DNA from: Acidobacteriaceae bacterium
Lineage (GTDB): Bacteria; Acidobacteriota; Terriglobia; Terriglobales; Acidobacteriaceae
NCBI GenBank assembly: GCA_003152795.1
Contig: PMBA01000314.1
Coordinates: forward strand, 232 to 6,111
Reading direction: 5' to 3'
Length of the DNA stretch: 5,880 nucleotides
The translations under genes were made by a program, and so were the position numbers. Numbering within the stretch: position 1 is the stretch's first letter; each line of letters opens with the position of its first letter. Below, piece after piece: positions 1 to 5,880 of the stretch. Below the pieces are notes generated by a model, which saw only the letters and a list, made by a program, of their open reading frames with translations, did not search any database and was not told the DNA's origin.

Positions 1-873
1 ACGCTGGCCAATGCCATGCGCCAGTATCCGGTCATCTTCGACGATCTGACGACCAACATGATCGAGGCCGGCGAAACCGGCGGTATTCTCGACATCATTC
101 TCCAGCGCCTGGCCATCTACGTGGAAAAGGCGGTCAAACTGCGCGCCGCCATCAAGTCGGCGTTGATCTACCCGGTCGCCGTCGTTTCCCTTGCCATGGT
201 GATTGTGGCCGCGCTGCTCAAGTGGGTGGTGCCGATCTTCGCCAACCTGTTTGTCGGATTGGGAGTCGCGCTTCCGCTGCCCACCCGCATTGTCATCGGC
301 CTCAGCAACTTCGTGGGGCATTTCTGGTGGTTCTTTATCGCGGGCGGCGTCGGCGCCGTTTTCGGTATCAAGCAGATTCGCAAGCACCCGCGTGGACGCT
401 ATTACTTCGATGCCATGCTGCTCAAACTGCCCATCCTTGGTCTGCTGCTGCGCAAGATCGCCGTTGCCCGTTTTACGCGAACCCTGGGCACGCTCATCAC
501 TTCCGGCGTTCCCATTCTCGAAGGCTTGGCCATTACCGCCCGCACCTCGGGCAACGCCGTGCTCGAAGAAGCGCTGATGAAAGTGCGCAAGGCGATCGAA
601 GAAGGCCGCACCATTGTCGATCCACTCCGCGAATGCGGCGTCTTCCCCAACATGGTGACCCAGATGATCGGCGTGGGTGAAGCGACCGGCGCCATGGACT
701 CCATGCTGCAGAAGATTGCAGACTTCTACGAAGACGAAGTCGACTCCGCCACCAAAGACATGCTCGCCATGCTGGAGCCGGTCATCATCGCTTTGCTCGG
801 ACTCAGTATCGGCGGCATCGTGATCTCGCTGTACATGCCGTTGTTCTCCATGATCGCAAAACTGGCGGGATAG
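1..873 (+). CDS. pilC: Type IV pilus inner-membrane platform protein PilC (5' truncated)
   Basis: PilC is the polytopic inner-membrane platform of the type IV pilus machine; it links the PilB/PilT ATPases to pilin insertion and extraction. The frame is already open at base 1 (five codons precede the first visible ATG at 16), so the true start lies off the left edge. 290 residues remain of the roughly 400-420 usual for the family. Counting from the first visible codon, the end of the first T2SSF domain carries the GETGG motif (24-28), followed by hydrophobic segments at about 56-80 and 102-122. A complete second T2SSF repeat follows, with RFTRTLGTLITSGVPILEGL at 157-176, the matching GEATGAM motif at 226-232, and a final membrane helix at about 259-282. 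The internal duplication and three-helix topology are diagnostic. GspF of type II secretion is a close paralogue, but adjacency to pilSR favours PilC. It ends with TAG. Confidence 0.95.
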   Translation, partial: TLANAMRQYPVIFDDLTTNMIEAGETGGILDIILQRLAIYVEKAVKLRAAIKSALIYPVAVVSLAMVIVAALLKWVVPIFANLFVGLGVALPLPTRIVIGLSNFVGHFWWFFIAGGVGAVFGIKQIRKHPRGRYYFDAMLLKLPILGLLLRKIAVARFTRTLGTLITSGVPILEGLAITARTSGNAVLEEALMKVRKAIEEGRTIVDPLRECGVFPNMVTQMIGVGEATGAMDSMLQKIADFYEDEVDSATKDMLAMLEPVIIALLGLSIGGIVISLYMPLFSMIAKLAG

Positions 874-991
874 AAAAGACAGCCGTCAGCCATCATCCGT
901 CAGCCGTCGGTTAACCCCGAATCTCATCGGCCAACGACGAATGACGAACGAATGACTGACGGCTGAAAGCTGAAAGCTGACGGCTAATTTC
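874..991. repeat. Inverted blocks of 7-bp units between pilC and pilS
   Basis: The left block, 881-908, is four consecutive heptamers: AGCCGTC, AGCCATC, ATCCGTC, AGCCGTC. The right block, 958-985, is four heptamers in the opposite orientation: GACGGCT, GAAAGCT, GAAAGCT, GACGGCT. The two 28-bp blocks are inverted copies matching at 23 of 28 positions. Exact complementary ends include AGCCGTCAGC (881-890) with GCTGACGGCT (976-985) and TCAGCCGTC (900-908) with GACGGCTGA (958-966). The 49-bp centre holds a direct repeat ACGAATGAC at 937-945 and 948-956. In RNA this would fold into a long hairpin just after the pilC stop and 6 nt before the pilS ATG. It has no T-tract, so it is not a standard intrinsic terminator. 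It resembles the short tandemly repeated heptamers known from some bacterial intergenic regions; its function is unknown. Confidence 0.75.
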
Positions 992-2680
992 ATGCATTCC
1001 ATCACCGATGAGCGGAACTGGCTGACCTGGCTGGTGAAGGTTCGCATCCTGATCCTGATGGTCCTGCTCGCCATCGAACTGGCGGTGATCCGTCTCACTC
1101 CCAGCCCGCTGCCGATCCTGCCTTTTCTCACCGGGATGGTGCTGTGGTTCGTGCTCTCGCTGTTTTTCCTTTTTCTGGTTTCGGTCTGGAACGAACACCG
1201 GCTGCAGGCCATTTTGCAGGTGCTTGCCGATCTGGCCATGGTCACGCTCGTCGTCCATCTAACCGGCGGCATCGACAGCTCGCTGAATTTCCTCTATCCC
1301 CTCGTCATCGTCGTGGCTTGCATGTTGCTGCCGCGAGTCTGGGGATATCTGAGCGCGGCTCTGGCCTTCATCCTCTTCGGAACCGTTCTGGAACTCGATT
1401 ATTACCTGGTGATCCCCTCCTACTCCACTTCGCATCCCAAGCTGAAAGCGTTGCAGGTGGTGATCTTCGTCAACCTGTTTGCCTACTTTGCCATCGCCTA
1501 CCTCGCTGGCCTGCTGATGAGCAAGCTTCGCCAGGTTGATGTGCAACTGAAGGATGCCAGCGGGGCGCTCGAAAATCTCCAGGCCCTCCACGAGAATATC
1601 GTGCAGTCCATGAGCGGCGGGGTCATCACCACCGGGTTGGACGGCCGCATTACGCTGGTCAATCGGGCGGCCCAGCAACTGCTCGAAATATCCGAGACCC
1701 AGTTGCGCGGGCGCTCCGTGGGCGACCTTTTTCAGGATCCGCTACCCCACTTCGGCGTGGCCCGGGGTGGCGCCGAGGTCCGCTATGTGACCGTCAACGG
1801 CTTTCGCAAGACCTTTCGTGTGTCGGTTTCCGCGCTCGCCGTGAGCGCGCGCGGCGACCTGGGTTTTGTCTATTCTTTCGATGACCTCACCGAGATCCGC
1901 CGCCTGGAGCGCGAGGTGCGCATGCAGGATCGGCTGGCTGCCGTCGGCCGTCTGGCCGCTGCCATCGCTCACGAAATCCGCAATCCCCTGACCTCCATTG
2001 CCGGCTCGGTCAGCATGTTGTCGGAGGCGCCCTCTTTGAATTCCGAAGAGCGTCACCTTCTGCAGATTGTGATTCGCGAATCCGATCGCCTCAACAACAT
2101 CATCACCGATTTTCTGGCCTACTCCCGGGGCAAGCAATATCGCTTCGAGCGCGTCAATCTGGTTCCTTTGCTCGAGGATACCCTCACTTTGCTCGAACAC
2201 CGTCTCATTGCCGAAAACGCCGGCATCACAATCGAGCGTAGCTTTGCGAAGTCTGAAGCCTGGGTGCTGGCCGACGGTGACATGCTCAAACAGGTGTTCT
2301 GGAACTTCTGCGAAAACGCGGTGCGCGCCATGAAGAAAAAAGGTGGAATCCTGACCGTCGCCCTGGCCGAGCGCGGCCCGCACTGGGAGATGAGTTTCGC
2401 CGACACTGGTCCCGGCCTCAATCCGCAGCAGACGGAAAAAATCTTCGAACCCTTCCAGTCGAACTTTGAAGGCGGAACCGGCCTCGGCCTGGCCATTGTG
2501 TACCAGATCGTGCAGGCGCATGAGGGCAAGGTGTGGGCGCGTTCGGAAGTCGGCAAAGGCACCAGCTTCGTGGTGCGGCTGCGGCGCATGGATCAGGTCC
2601 AGGTCGTCACCAGTGGAACCAAGGCATCGACGTCCGCCGGCGCCGCGTTAGCAGCCGCGGGAGGAGGGGTGCGTGGGTAA
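992..2680 (+). CDS. pilS: Type IV pilus sensor histidine kinase PilS
   Basis: PilS is the inner-membrane sensor kinase of the PilSR two-component system controlling pilin transcription. The 562 residues start with about six hydrophobic segments (roughly 13-33, 44-64, 69-89, 97-113, 118-140, 153-175), the usual PilS input module. A short linker and a PAS domain (about 196-300) follow. The kinase core has an H-box AHEIRNPLTS with phospho-acceptor H327, an N-box with N438 and N442, a G1 box DTGPG (471-475), an F-box EKIFEPF (482-488) and a G2 box GGTGLGL (494-500). All catalytic boxes are intact. The last 30 or so residues are a Gly/Ala/Ser-rich tail that runs over the pilR start. ATG 992 is the only standard start in this frame after the upstream TGA at 971, yet no Shine-Dalgarno precedes it; the heptamer repeat ends 6 nt upstream. 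In other genomes PilS can sense pilin in the membrane; whether that holds here is inference. Confidence 0.93.
   Translation: MHSITDERNWLTWLVKVRILILMVLLAIELAVIRLTPSPLPILPFLTGMVLWFVLSLFFLFLVSVWNEHRLQAILQVLADLAMVTLVVHLTGGIDSSLNFLYPLVIVVACMLLPRVWGYLSAALAFILFGTVLELDYYLVIPSYSTSHPKLKALQVVIFVNLFAYFAIAYLAGLLMSKLRQVDVQLKDASGALENLQALHENIVQSMSGGVITTGLDGRITLVNRAAQQLLEISETQLRGRSVGDLFQDPLPHFGVARGGAEVRYVTVNGFRKTFRVSVSALAVSARGDLGFVYSFDDLTEIRRLEREVRMQDRLAAVGRLAAAIAHEIRNPLTSIAGSVSMLSEAPSLNSEERHLLQIVIRESDRLNNIITDFLAYSRGKQYRFERVNLVPLLEDTLTLLEHRLIAENAGITIERSFAKSEAWVLADGDMLKQVFWNFCENAVRAMKKKGGILTVALAERGPHWEMSFADTGPGLNPQQTEKIFEPFQSNFEGGTGLGLAIVYQIVQAHEGKVWARSEVGKGTSFVVRLRRMDQVQVVTSGTKASTSAGAALAAAGGGVRG
2661..2669 (+). 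promoter_or_regulatory. Shine-Dalgarno of pilR, inside the end of pilS
   Basis: The purine run GAGGAGGGG lies immediately upstream of the GTG at 2673, within the last codons of pilS. It supports GTG 2673 as the pilR start, which gives the N-terminus [10 protein letters not shown] that begins a receiver domain exactly where expected. The competing GTG at 2669 is in the pilS frame and meets TAA after three codons. The 8-bp gene overlap implies translational coupling of kinase and regulator. Confidence 0.75.
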
Positions 2681-4082
2681 CATTCTCGTCTGCGACGACG
2701 AACGCTCGATCTGCGAACTGCTCGACATCGCCCTGCGCCGCGATGGCCACAAGGTGGAAACCGTCACCTCCGGCGAATTGGCCAAACACAAAATCGACAG
2801 CGCCCTGTTCGACGTGATTGTTACCGACATCAAGATGCCGGGTGTGAATGGCGTCGAAGTCCTGCGCCACGCCCACCAGATCTCGCCCGATTCCGCGGTC
2901 ATTCTGATGACGGCCGTCGATGATTACGAATCTGCCGTGCAGGCGGTCAAGGCGGGCGGCGCGACCGATTACATCCGCAAGAGTCCGGGATTGGTGGACG
3001 AGGTCAAACTTGCCATCGCCCGCGCGCTCACAAAAGTTTCGCTCAGTCGCCAGAATTTTGCCCTGCGCCGCGACGCAGCCACGCGCAACTCGCTCGACAA
3101 CATCGTCGGCGCCAGTCCAGCCCTCGAAAAGCTCAAGCAGACCATCCGCACCGTCGCCACCACCAGCAGCACGATTCTCATCTACGGAGAAAGCGGCACT
3201 GGCAAGGAACTGGTTGCCCGCGCCGTGCATACCTGCTCGCCGCGAGCCGCCGAAGCTTTTGTCTCGGTCAACTGCGGCGCCTTCCCGGAGACCTTGCTTG
3301 AAAGCGAACTCTTCGGATACGTCAAAGGCGCCTTTACCGGCGCCAACCAGAACCGGCGCGGACTGTTCGAAGTCGCCGACCAGGGCACGATTTTTCTTGA
3401 CGAGATCGGCGAGATGACGATGCCCATGCAGGTCAAACTGCTGCGCGTGCTGCAGGAGCGCACGGTGCGTCCGGTCGGCGGCACCAGCGAAATTCCGGTG
3501 GATGTGCGCGTCATCGCGGCCACCAACCGCGATCTCGACCGGCAGGTGACCGAGGGCACGTTCCGCGAGGACCTCTACTATCGCCTGAACGTCATCCCGA
3601 TTCGCGTGCCTGACTTGCGCGAGCGCCGCGAGGATGTTCCGCTGCTCGCCAATCACTTCCTGAAGAAATATGCGCCCGGGGCCGGGAAAAGTATCCACGG
3701 CGTCGAAGCCGCTTCGCTCCAGGCTCTTGCCGGTTACGACTGGCCCGGCAACGTCCGGCAATTGGAGAACACGATCGAACGGGCGGTGGCGCTTGAAACC
3801 TCCAGCGAGTTGCACGTCGAGTTGCCGGCGGAGCGCCCCAAGGCTCGCGCCGCGGCCGCCGGCGCCGAAGGCGCAAGTACTACGACCGGCCTGGCCATGG
3901 CCGTCGCCCCCGGCGCGGTTCTGCCCGAGGGCGTGAACATGGAAAACTATGTCGCGCAGATCGAGCGCTCGCTGCTCCAGTCCGCACTGGGACAAACCCA
4001 CGGCGTGCAGGTACGCGCCGCCGACGTGCTCGGTATCTCCTACCGCTCGTTCCGCCACCTGATGAAGAAGTACGAACTGTAG
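2673..4082 (+). CDS. pilR: Sigma-54-dependent response regulator PilR
   Basis: PilR is an NtrC-family activator that, once phosphorylated by PilS, drives open-complex formation at sigma-54 promoters, classically that of the pilin gene. The 469 residues comprise three modules. The receiver (about 3-120) has acidic pocket D8/D9, phospho-acceptor D52, T80 and K103. The AAA+ domain (about 142-375) has Walker A GESGTGKE (172-179), the sigma-54 contact loop GAFTGA (219-224), Walker B FLDE (241-244), and the sensor/arginine region FREDLYYRL (297-305). An Ala-rich linker (about 388-413) leads to a Fis-type helix-turn-helix at about 446-467. The GTG start overlaps the pilS end by 8 bp. One oddity: the usual Lys-Pro after the receiver Lys is Lys-Ser-Pro here (K103-S104-P105). 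Other NtrC-family regulators share this architecture; the PilR name rests on the adjoining pilC and pilS. No sigma-54 promoter or pilin gene is visible in the window. Confidence 0.93.
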   Translation: MGNILVCDDERSICELLDIALRRDGHKVETVTSGELAKHKIDSALFDVIVTDIKMPGVNGVEVLRHAHQISPDSAVILMTAVDDYESAVQAVKAGGATDYIRKSPGLVDEVKLAIARALTKVSLSRQNFALRRDAATRNSLDNIVGASPALEKLKQTIRTVATTSSTILIYGESGTGKELVARAVHTCSPRAAEAFVSVNCGAFPETLLESELFGYVKGAFTGANQNRRGLFEVADQGTIFLDEIGEMTMPMQVKLLRVLQERTVRPVGGTSEIPVDVRVIAATNRDLDRQVTEGTFREDLYYRLNVIPIRVPDLRERREDVPLLANHFLKKYAPGAGKSIHGVEAASLQALAGYDWPGNVRQLENTIERAVALETSSELHVELPAERPKARAAAAGAEGASTTTGLAMAVAPGAVLPEGVNMENYVAQIERSLLQSALGQTHGVQVRAADVLGISYRSFRHLMKKYEL

Positions 4083-4087
4083 GTCAC

Positions 4088-4129
4088 CGCTTTCAGTTAA
4101 TAGCTGTCAGTTATCAGTCATCAACTGCC
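4088..4129. repeat. Degenerate 7-bp tandem units after pilR
   Basis: Just after the pilR stop, six units in 7-bp register can be read: CGCTTTC, AGTTAAT, AGCTGTC, AGTTATC, AGTCATC, AACTGCC. The shared pattern, about AGYYRTC, matches the AGCCGTC/AGCTTTC units of the block between pilC and pilS. TCAGTTA recurs at 4093-4099 and 4107-4113, with TCAGTCA at 4114-4120. The same repeat family therefore occupies both gaps flanking pilSR. The copies here are more diverged and all in one orientation. Confidence 0.6.
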
Positions 4130-4136
4130 GGTTGCC

Positions 4137-4237
4137 CTCGATTAACTCGCAGCCAAAGGTTCGTTGTCCGGGTATCGCTTTAGCGATGACGCAAAGTTCG
4201 ACGAACCAGGCGCCCTTTTAGGGGGCCGGGCATCGAG
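4137..4237. other. Nested inverted-repeat element, possible structured RNA
   Basis: Four levels of complementarity are nested or side by side. The outer stem is CTCGAT (4137-4142) with ATCGAG (4232-4237). Inside it is an arm GGTTCGT (4158-4164) with ACGAACC (4201-4207), continuing through GTC (4166-4168) with GAC (4188-4190) to a terminal hairpin ATCGC-TTTA-GCGAT (4174-4187). A bulge CGGGT (4169-4173) and an internal strand GCAAAGTTCG (4191-4200) are left unpaired. A second hairpin follows, 4209-4215 with 4221-4227 around the loop TTTTA (6 of 7 pairs). The fold works on either strand as an inverted repeat. GACGCAAAG (4188-4196) also occurs in the c-di-GMP-I (GEMM) riboswitch core, but the other GEMM hallmarks are missing. 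It could be a structured RNA or a dispersed palindromic repeat. Confidence 0.45.
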
Positions 4238-4284
4238 AATCGGTCTTTCCCGCCGAACCGCTTCCCCTCGCACTTGTGATTTCC

Positions 4285-4310
4285 GTCCTTGACGGAGGGC
4301 CGTCCCTGAC
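4285..4310. repeat. Direct repeat GTCCYTGAC over the promoter
   Basis: GTCCTTGAC (4285-4293) recurs as GTCCCTGAC (4302-4310), matching at 8 of 9 positions with a 17-bp spacing. The first copy covers most of the -35 hexamer and the second ends directly against the -10 hexamer. This placement would suit a repressor site, but no regulator is identified and a chance repeat is possible. Confidence 0.3.
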
Positions 4311-4316
4311 TATACT
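4289..4316 (+). promoter_or_regulatory. Sigma-70-type promoter for the DUF3857 gene
   Basis: TTGACG (4289-4294) and TATACT (4311-4316) are separated by 16 bp; each matches the -35 and -10 consensus at five of six positions. Transcription would begin near 4323, giving a leader of about 170 nt before the gene. The -35 hexamer lies within two competing hairpins: TCCGTC-CTT-GACGGA (4282-4296) and GACGG-AGGG-CCGTC (4291-4304). It supports independent transcription of the downstream gene from pilSR. Confidence 0.6.
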
Positions 4317-4335
4317 CAAGCGTTTACTTCAGTTG

Positions 4336-4374
4336 CCGGATTCTGGCTCGAGGGGGCCCGGAATTCGGAGGAGG
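4336..4374 (+). promoter_or_regulatory. Leader hairpin overlapping a strong Shine-Dalgarno
   Basis: CCGGATTC (4336-4343) pairs with GAATTCGG (4361-4368) over 8 bp including one G-U pair, with a 17-nt loop. The 3' arm takes up the first two bases of GGAGGAGG (4367-4374), the best ribosome-binding sequence in this leader. The hairpin could limit access to that site. This is read from complementarity alone; no energy was computed. Confidence 0.35.
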
Positions 4375-4379
4375 CGGAT

Positions 4380-4493
4380 TTGCTGTTCCCGCACAGAGCG
4401 TTCATTGGCCCCCCGCAGTTCGTATTCCCACCCTGCAGCGAATCCTGTTTCTTGAAATTCCTATTGAACTTGCACTTACTTGGGGAGAGATGA
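4380..4493 (+). CDS. Possible 37-residue leader ORF (TTG start)
   Basis: No family is recognised. A TTG at 4380 sits 5 nt after GGAGGAGG and opens a 37-codon frame ending in TGA at 4491-4493. That stop overlaps the ATG at 4490 as ATGA, the typical arrangement for translational coupling. The predicted peptide is hydrophobic, Phe/Leu/Pro-rich, with two Cys (C19, C23) and no obvious signal or domain. It begins MLFPHRAFIG and ends LLNLHLLGER. In favour are the ribosome-binding site, its spacing, and the exact abutment to the next gene. Against are the rare start codon, the short length, and the next gene having its own Shine-Dalgarno. It may be chance. Confidence 0.25.
   Translation: MLFPHRAFIGPPQFVFPPCSESCFLKFLLNLHLLGER
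4482..4487 (+). promoter_or_regulatory. Shine-Dalgarno deciding the DUF3857 gene start
   Basis: GGGGAG lies upstream of three in-frame ATGs at 4490, 4496 and 4502. From the last G the gaps are 2, 8 and 14 nt, so 4496 fits best. Starting at 4490 would add only two residues (Met-Thr). Confidence 0.5.
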
Positions 4494-4495
4494 CG

Positions 4496-5880
4496 ATGAC
4501 TATGTTCCGGTCGGGCACGTGGGTGATGGTCGGACTTGCGGTTTGGATGTGGGCAGCGCAGGAGGCGAAGGCCGGTGTCGCATTCCAGCCGGTTTCGCCC
4601 GATGAGCTCAAAATGACCAGCGAGCCGCTGGCGCCGGGAGCGCCCGCGATCATTTTGTACCGGCAGGTGGACCGGGATGACAACAGCCGCACTTCCCACG
4701 AAGACAATTACTTTCGAATCAAGATCCTGACGGAAGAAGGGCGGAGACACGCCGACGTCGAGATCCCATTTTTGAAGGGCAACAACGACGTTGTGAACGT
4801 GAGGGCCCGGACCATCAAGCCGGACGGCTCAATCGTAAACTTCGACGGTAAAGTCTACGAAAAGAACCTGGTCAAGGGCAGGGGAGTGAAGTATCTGGCC
4901 AAGACTTTCACTCTCCCGGACGTGCAGGTCGGCGGCATCATCGAATATTTTTTCACGATTGATTTGGGCGAGAATATGCTCTTCGACTCCCATTGGATAC
5001 TGAGCGATGAGCTGTTCACCAAGAAGGCGCAATTCTCGCTGAAGCCCTACAAGGGCACCTACCAGACATTTAACCTGCGTTGGAGCTGGCAGGGGCTGCC
5101 CGCCGGTGCCGACCCCAAGGAGGGCCCCGACGGCATCGTCCGCATGGAAGCGAACAACATACCGTCATTCCAGACGGAGGACTTCATGCCTCCTCCGAAC
5201 GAGTTGAAGTCGCGGGTGGATTTTATTTATCAGGAGGGTTTGCCCGAAAAAGACGCGGACAGTTTCTGGAAGCATTTCGGGAAGGAGCGGAACGGGCGAT
5301 TGGAAAGTTTTGTCGGAAAGAAAGGGGCCATGCAACAGGCGGTGGCGCAAATTGTCGCGCCGGCCGATTCGCAGGACGTGAAACTGCGAAAAATCTATGA
5401 CCGGGTGCAGCAGATCCGGAATACGTCGTATGAAGTGCAGAAGACCGAGCAGGAGGAGAAGCGCTCCAAAGAGAAGCCGGTGGAAAACGTAGAGGAACTC
5501 TGGAAGCGGGGCTATGGCAATGGCCAGCAGTTGACCTGGTTGTTCCTGGGACTGGCGCGAGCCGCGGGCTTTGAAGCTTATGGATGCTGGGTTTCTGGCC
5601 GTAGCGAGTATTTTTTTACTCCGGTCACGATGCAAAGCGCGAAATTGAACGCCAACGTTGTGCTCGTCAAGCTGAATGGGAAAGACCTTTATTTTGACCC
5701 GGGCGGAGCCTTCACGCCGTTTGCCATGCTGGAATGGGCGGAAACAGGGGTGCCGGGGTTGCGGCTGGATAAGGACGGCGGAAGCTTCATTCGGACCACG
5801 CTCCCGCAAGCTTCGGAGTCGCGGATCGAGCGCTTGGGAAAACTGAAGCTCTCCGACGCCGGCGACCTGGAAGGGAAGCT
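4496..5880 (+). CDS. Exported DUF3857 / transglutaminase-fold protein, catalytic residues absent (3' truncated)
   Basis: The reading frame is open from the start to the right edge, giving 461 residues; relatives I recall are over 600, so the end is missing. A signal peptide is clear: a short N-terminus with Arg, a hydrophobic core and a likely cut after AKA (24-26). Residues about 45-240 resemble DUF3857, including RARTIKPDGSIV (103-114) and PDVQVGGIIEY (141-151). A transglutaminase-like core follows (about 295-410). The segment GNGQQLTWLFLGLARAAGFE (341-360, followed by AY) aligns without gaps to the usual GDCKDKATLLAALLR..GIEAY pattern, but G343 replaces the catalytic Cys. The His expected after the conserved Asn (N385) is A386 or N387, and no His occurs after 340. 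D401 of the DP motif is kept. The domain is therefore probably non-enzymatic, perhaps binding protein or peptidoglycan-related ligands in the periplasm (inference). It has its own promoter and is likely unrelated to pilSR. Confidence 0.88.
   Translation, partial: MTMFRSGTWVMVGLAVWMWAAQEAKAGVAFQPVSPDELKMTSEPLAPGAPAIILYRQVDRDDNSRTSHEDNYFRIKILTEEGRRHADVEIPFLKGNNDVVNVRARTIKPDGSIVNFDGKVYEKNLVKGRGVKYLAKTFTLPDVQVGGIIEYFFTIDLGENMLFDSHWILSDELFTKKAQFSLKPYKGTYQTFNLRWSWQGLPAGADPKEGPDGIVRMEANNIPSFQTEDFMPPPNELKSRVDFIYQEGLPEKDADSFWKHFGKERNGRLESFVGKKGAMQQAVAQIVAPADSQDVKLRKIYDRVQQIRNTSYEVQKTEQEEKRSKEKPVENVEELWKRGYGNGQQLTWLFLGLARAAGFEAYGCWVSGRSEYFFTPVTMQSAKLNANVVLVKLNGKDLYFDPGGAFTPFAMLEWAETGVPGLRLDKDGGSFIRTTLPQASESRIERLGKLKLSDAGDLEGK

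Noticed and set aside
881..985. A CRISPR array
   Set aside because: Units are only 7 bp, directly abutting and inverted, with no unique spacers or cas genes.
1742..2521. A 259-codon open frame on the minus strand
   Set aside because: It is a shadow of the pilS PAS and kinase region, with no ribosome-binding site or domain.
2607..4058. A 483-codon open frame on the minus strand
   Set aside because: It lies wholly opposite pilR, which has every expected motif. Long antisense frames are normal in high-GC coding sequence, and its product shows no recognisable domain.
4209..4227. An intrinsic terminator for pilR
   Set aside because: There is a GC-rich hairpin, but no T-tract follows it (the next bases are GGGCATC).
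4137..4237. A bona fide c-di-GMP-I (GEMM) riboswitch
   Set aside because: GACGCAAAG is present, but the GGCAAACC strand and GNRA tetraloop needed for the fold are not, and it lies upstream of the putative promoter; I list it only as an unassigned element.
4345..4357. A sigma-54 promoter (TGGC followed by GC)
   Set aside because: The GG and GC elements are 9 bp apart and not 10, and the TTGC-like -12 sequence is missing.
4316..4750. A 144-codon open frame on the minus strand across the leader
   Set aside because: It overlaps the promoter, leader and signal peptide of the DUF3857 gene and has no recognisable features.
5165..5809. A 214-codon open frame on the minus strand
   Set aside because: It is opposite the transglutaminase-fold region, whose plus-strand product shows clear family motifs.

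Overview
The window is a high-GC bacterial chromosome segment. It holds the end of a type IV pilus locus followed by an unrelated secreted-protein gene. Gene order (pilC, pilS, pilR), high GC, the many-copy heptamer repeats between genes, and a neighbouring DUF3857/transglutaminase-like gene together suggest an Acidobacteriota genome (Koribacteraceae/Terriglobia-like). This is inferred from gene content and style only; there is no rRNA or other marker gene here.

Layout: 1-873 is the C-terminal two thirds of PilC, the inner-membrane platform of the pilus machine, with its start beyond the left edge. 874-991 is a short gap almost filled by two inverted blocks of four 7-bp units. 992-2680 is PilS, a six-helix membrane histidine kinase with a PAS domain. 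2673-4082 is PilR, its sigma-54-activating response regulator, which overlaps pilS by 8 bp and has a strong Shine-Dalgarno inside the end of pilS. 4083-4489 is a 407-bp non-coding gap. It contains more 7-bp units, a roughly 100-nt nested inverted-repeat element, a near-consensus sigma-70 promoter (TTGACG-16 bp-TATACT) overlapped by two mutually exclusive hairpins, a leader hairpin, and a possible 37-codon leader ORF. From about 4490 to the right edge runs the first 461 or so codons of an exported DUF3857 plus transglutaminase-fold protein. Its reading frame stays open to the end of the window.

How the genes work together: PilC assembles pilin at the inner membrane. PilS senses a membrane signal and phosphorylates PilR. 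PilR, with an intact GAFTGA loop and a Fis-type helix-turn-helix, should activate sigma-54 promoters such as that of the pilin gene, which is not in this window. The last gene has its own promoter and looks functionally separate.

The coding part is conventional. The points most worth a second look are the missing catalytic Cys and His in the transglutaminase-like domain, the heptamer repeats on both sides of pilSR, and the densely structured leader region at 4137-4493.
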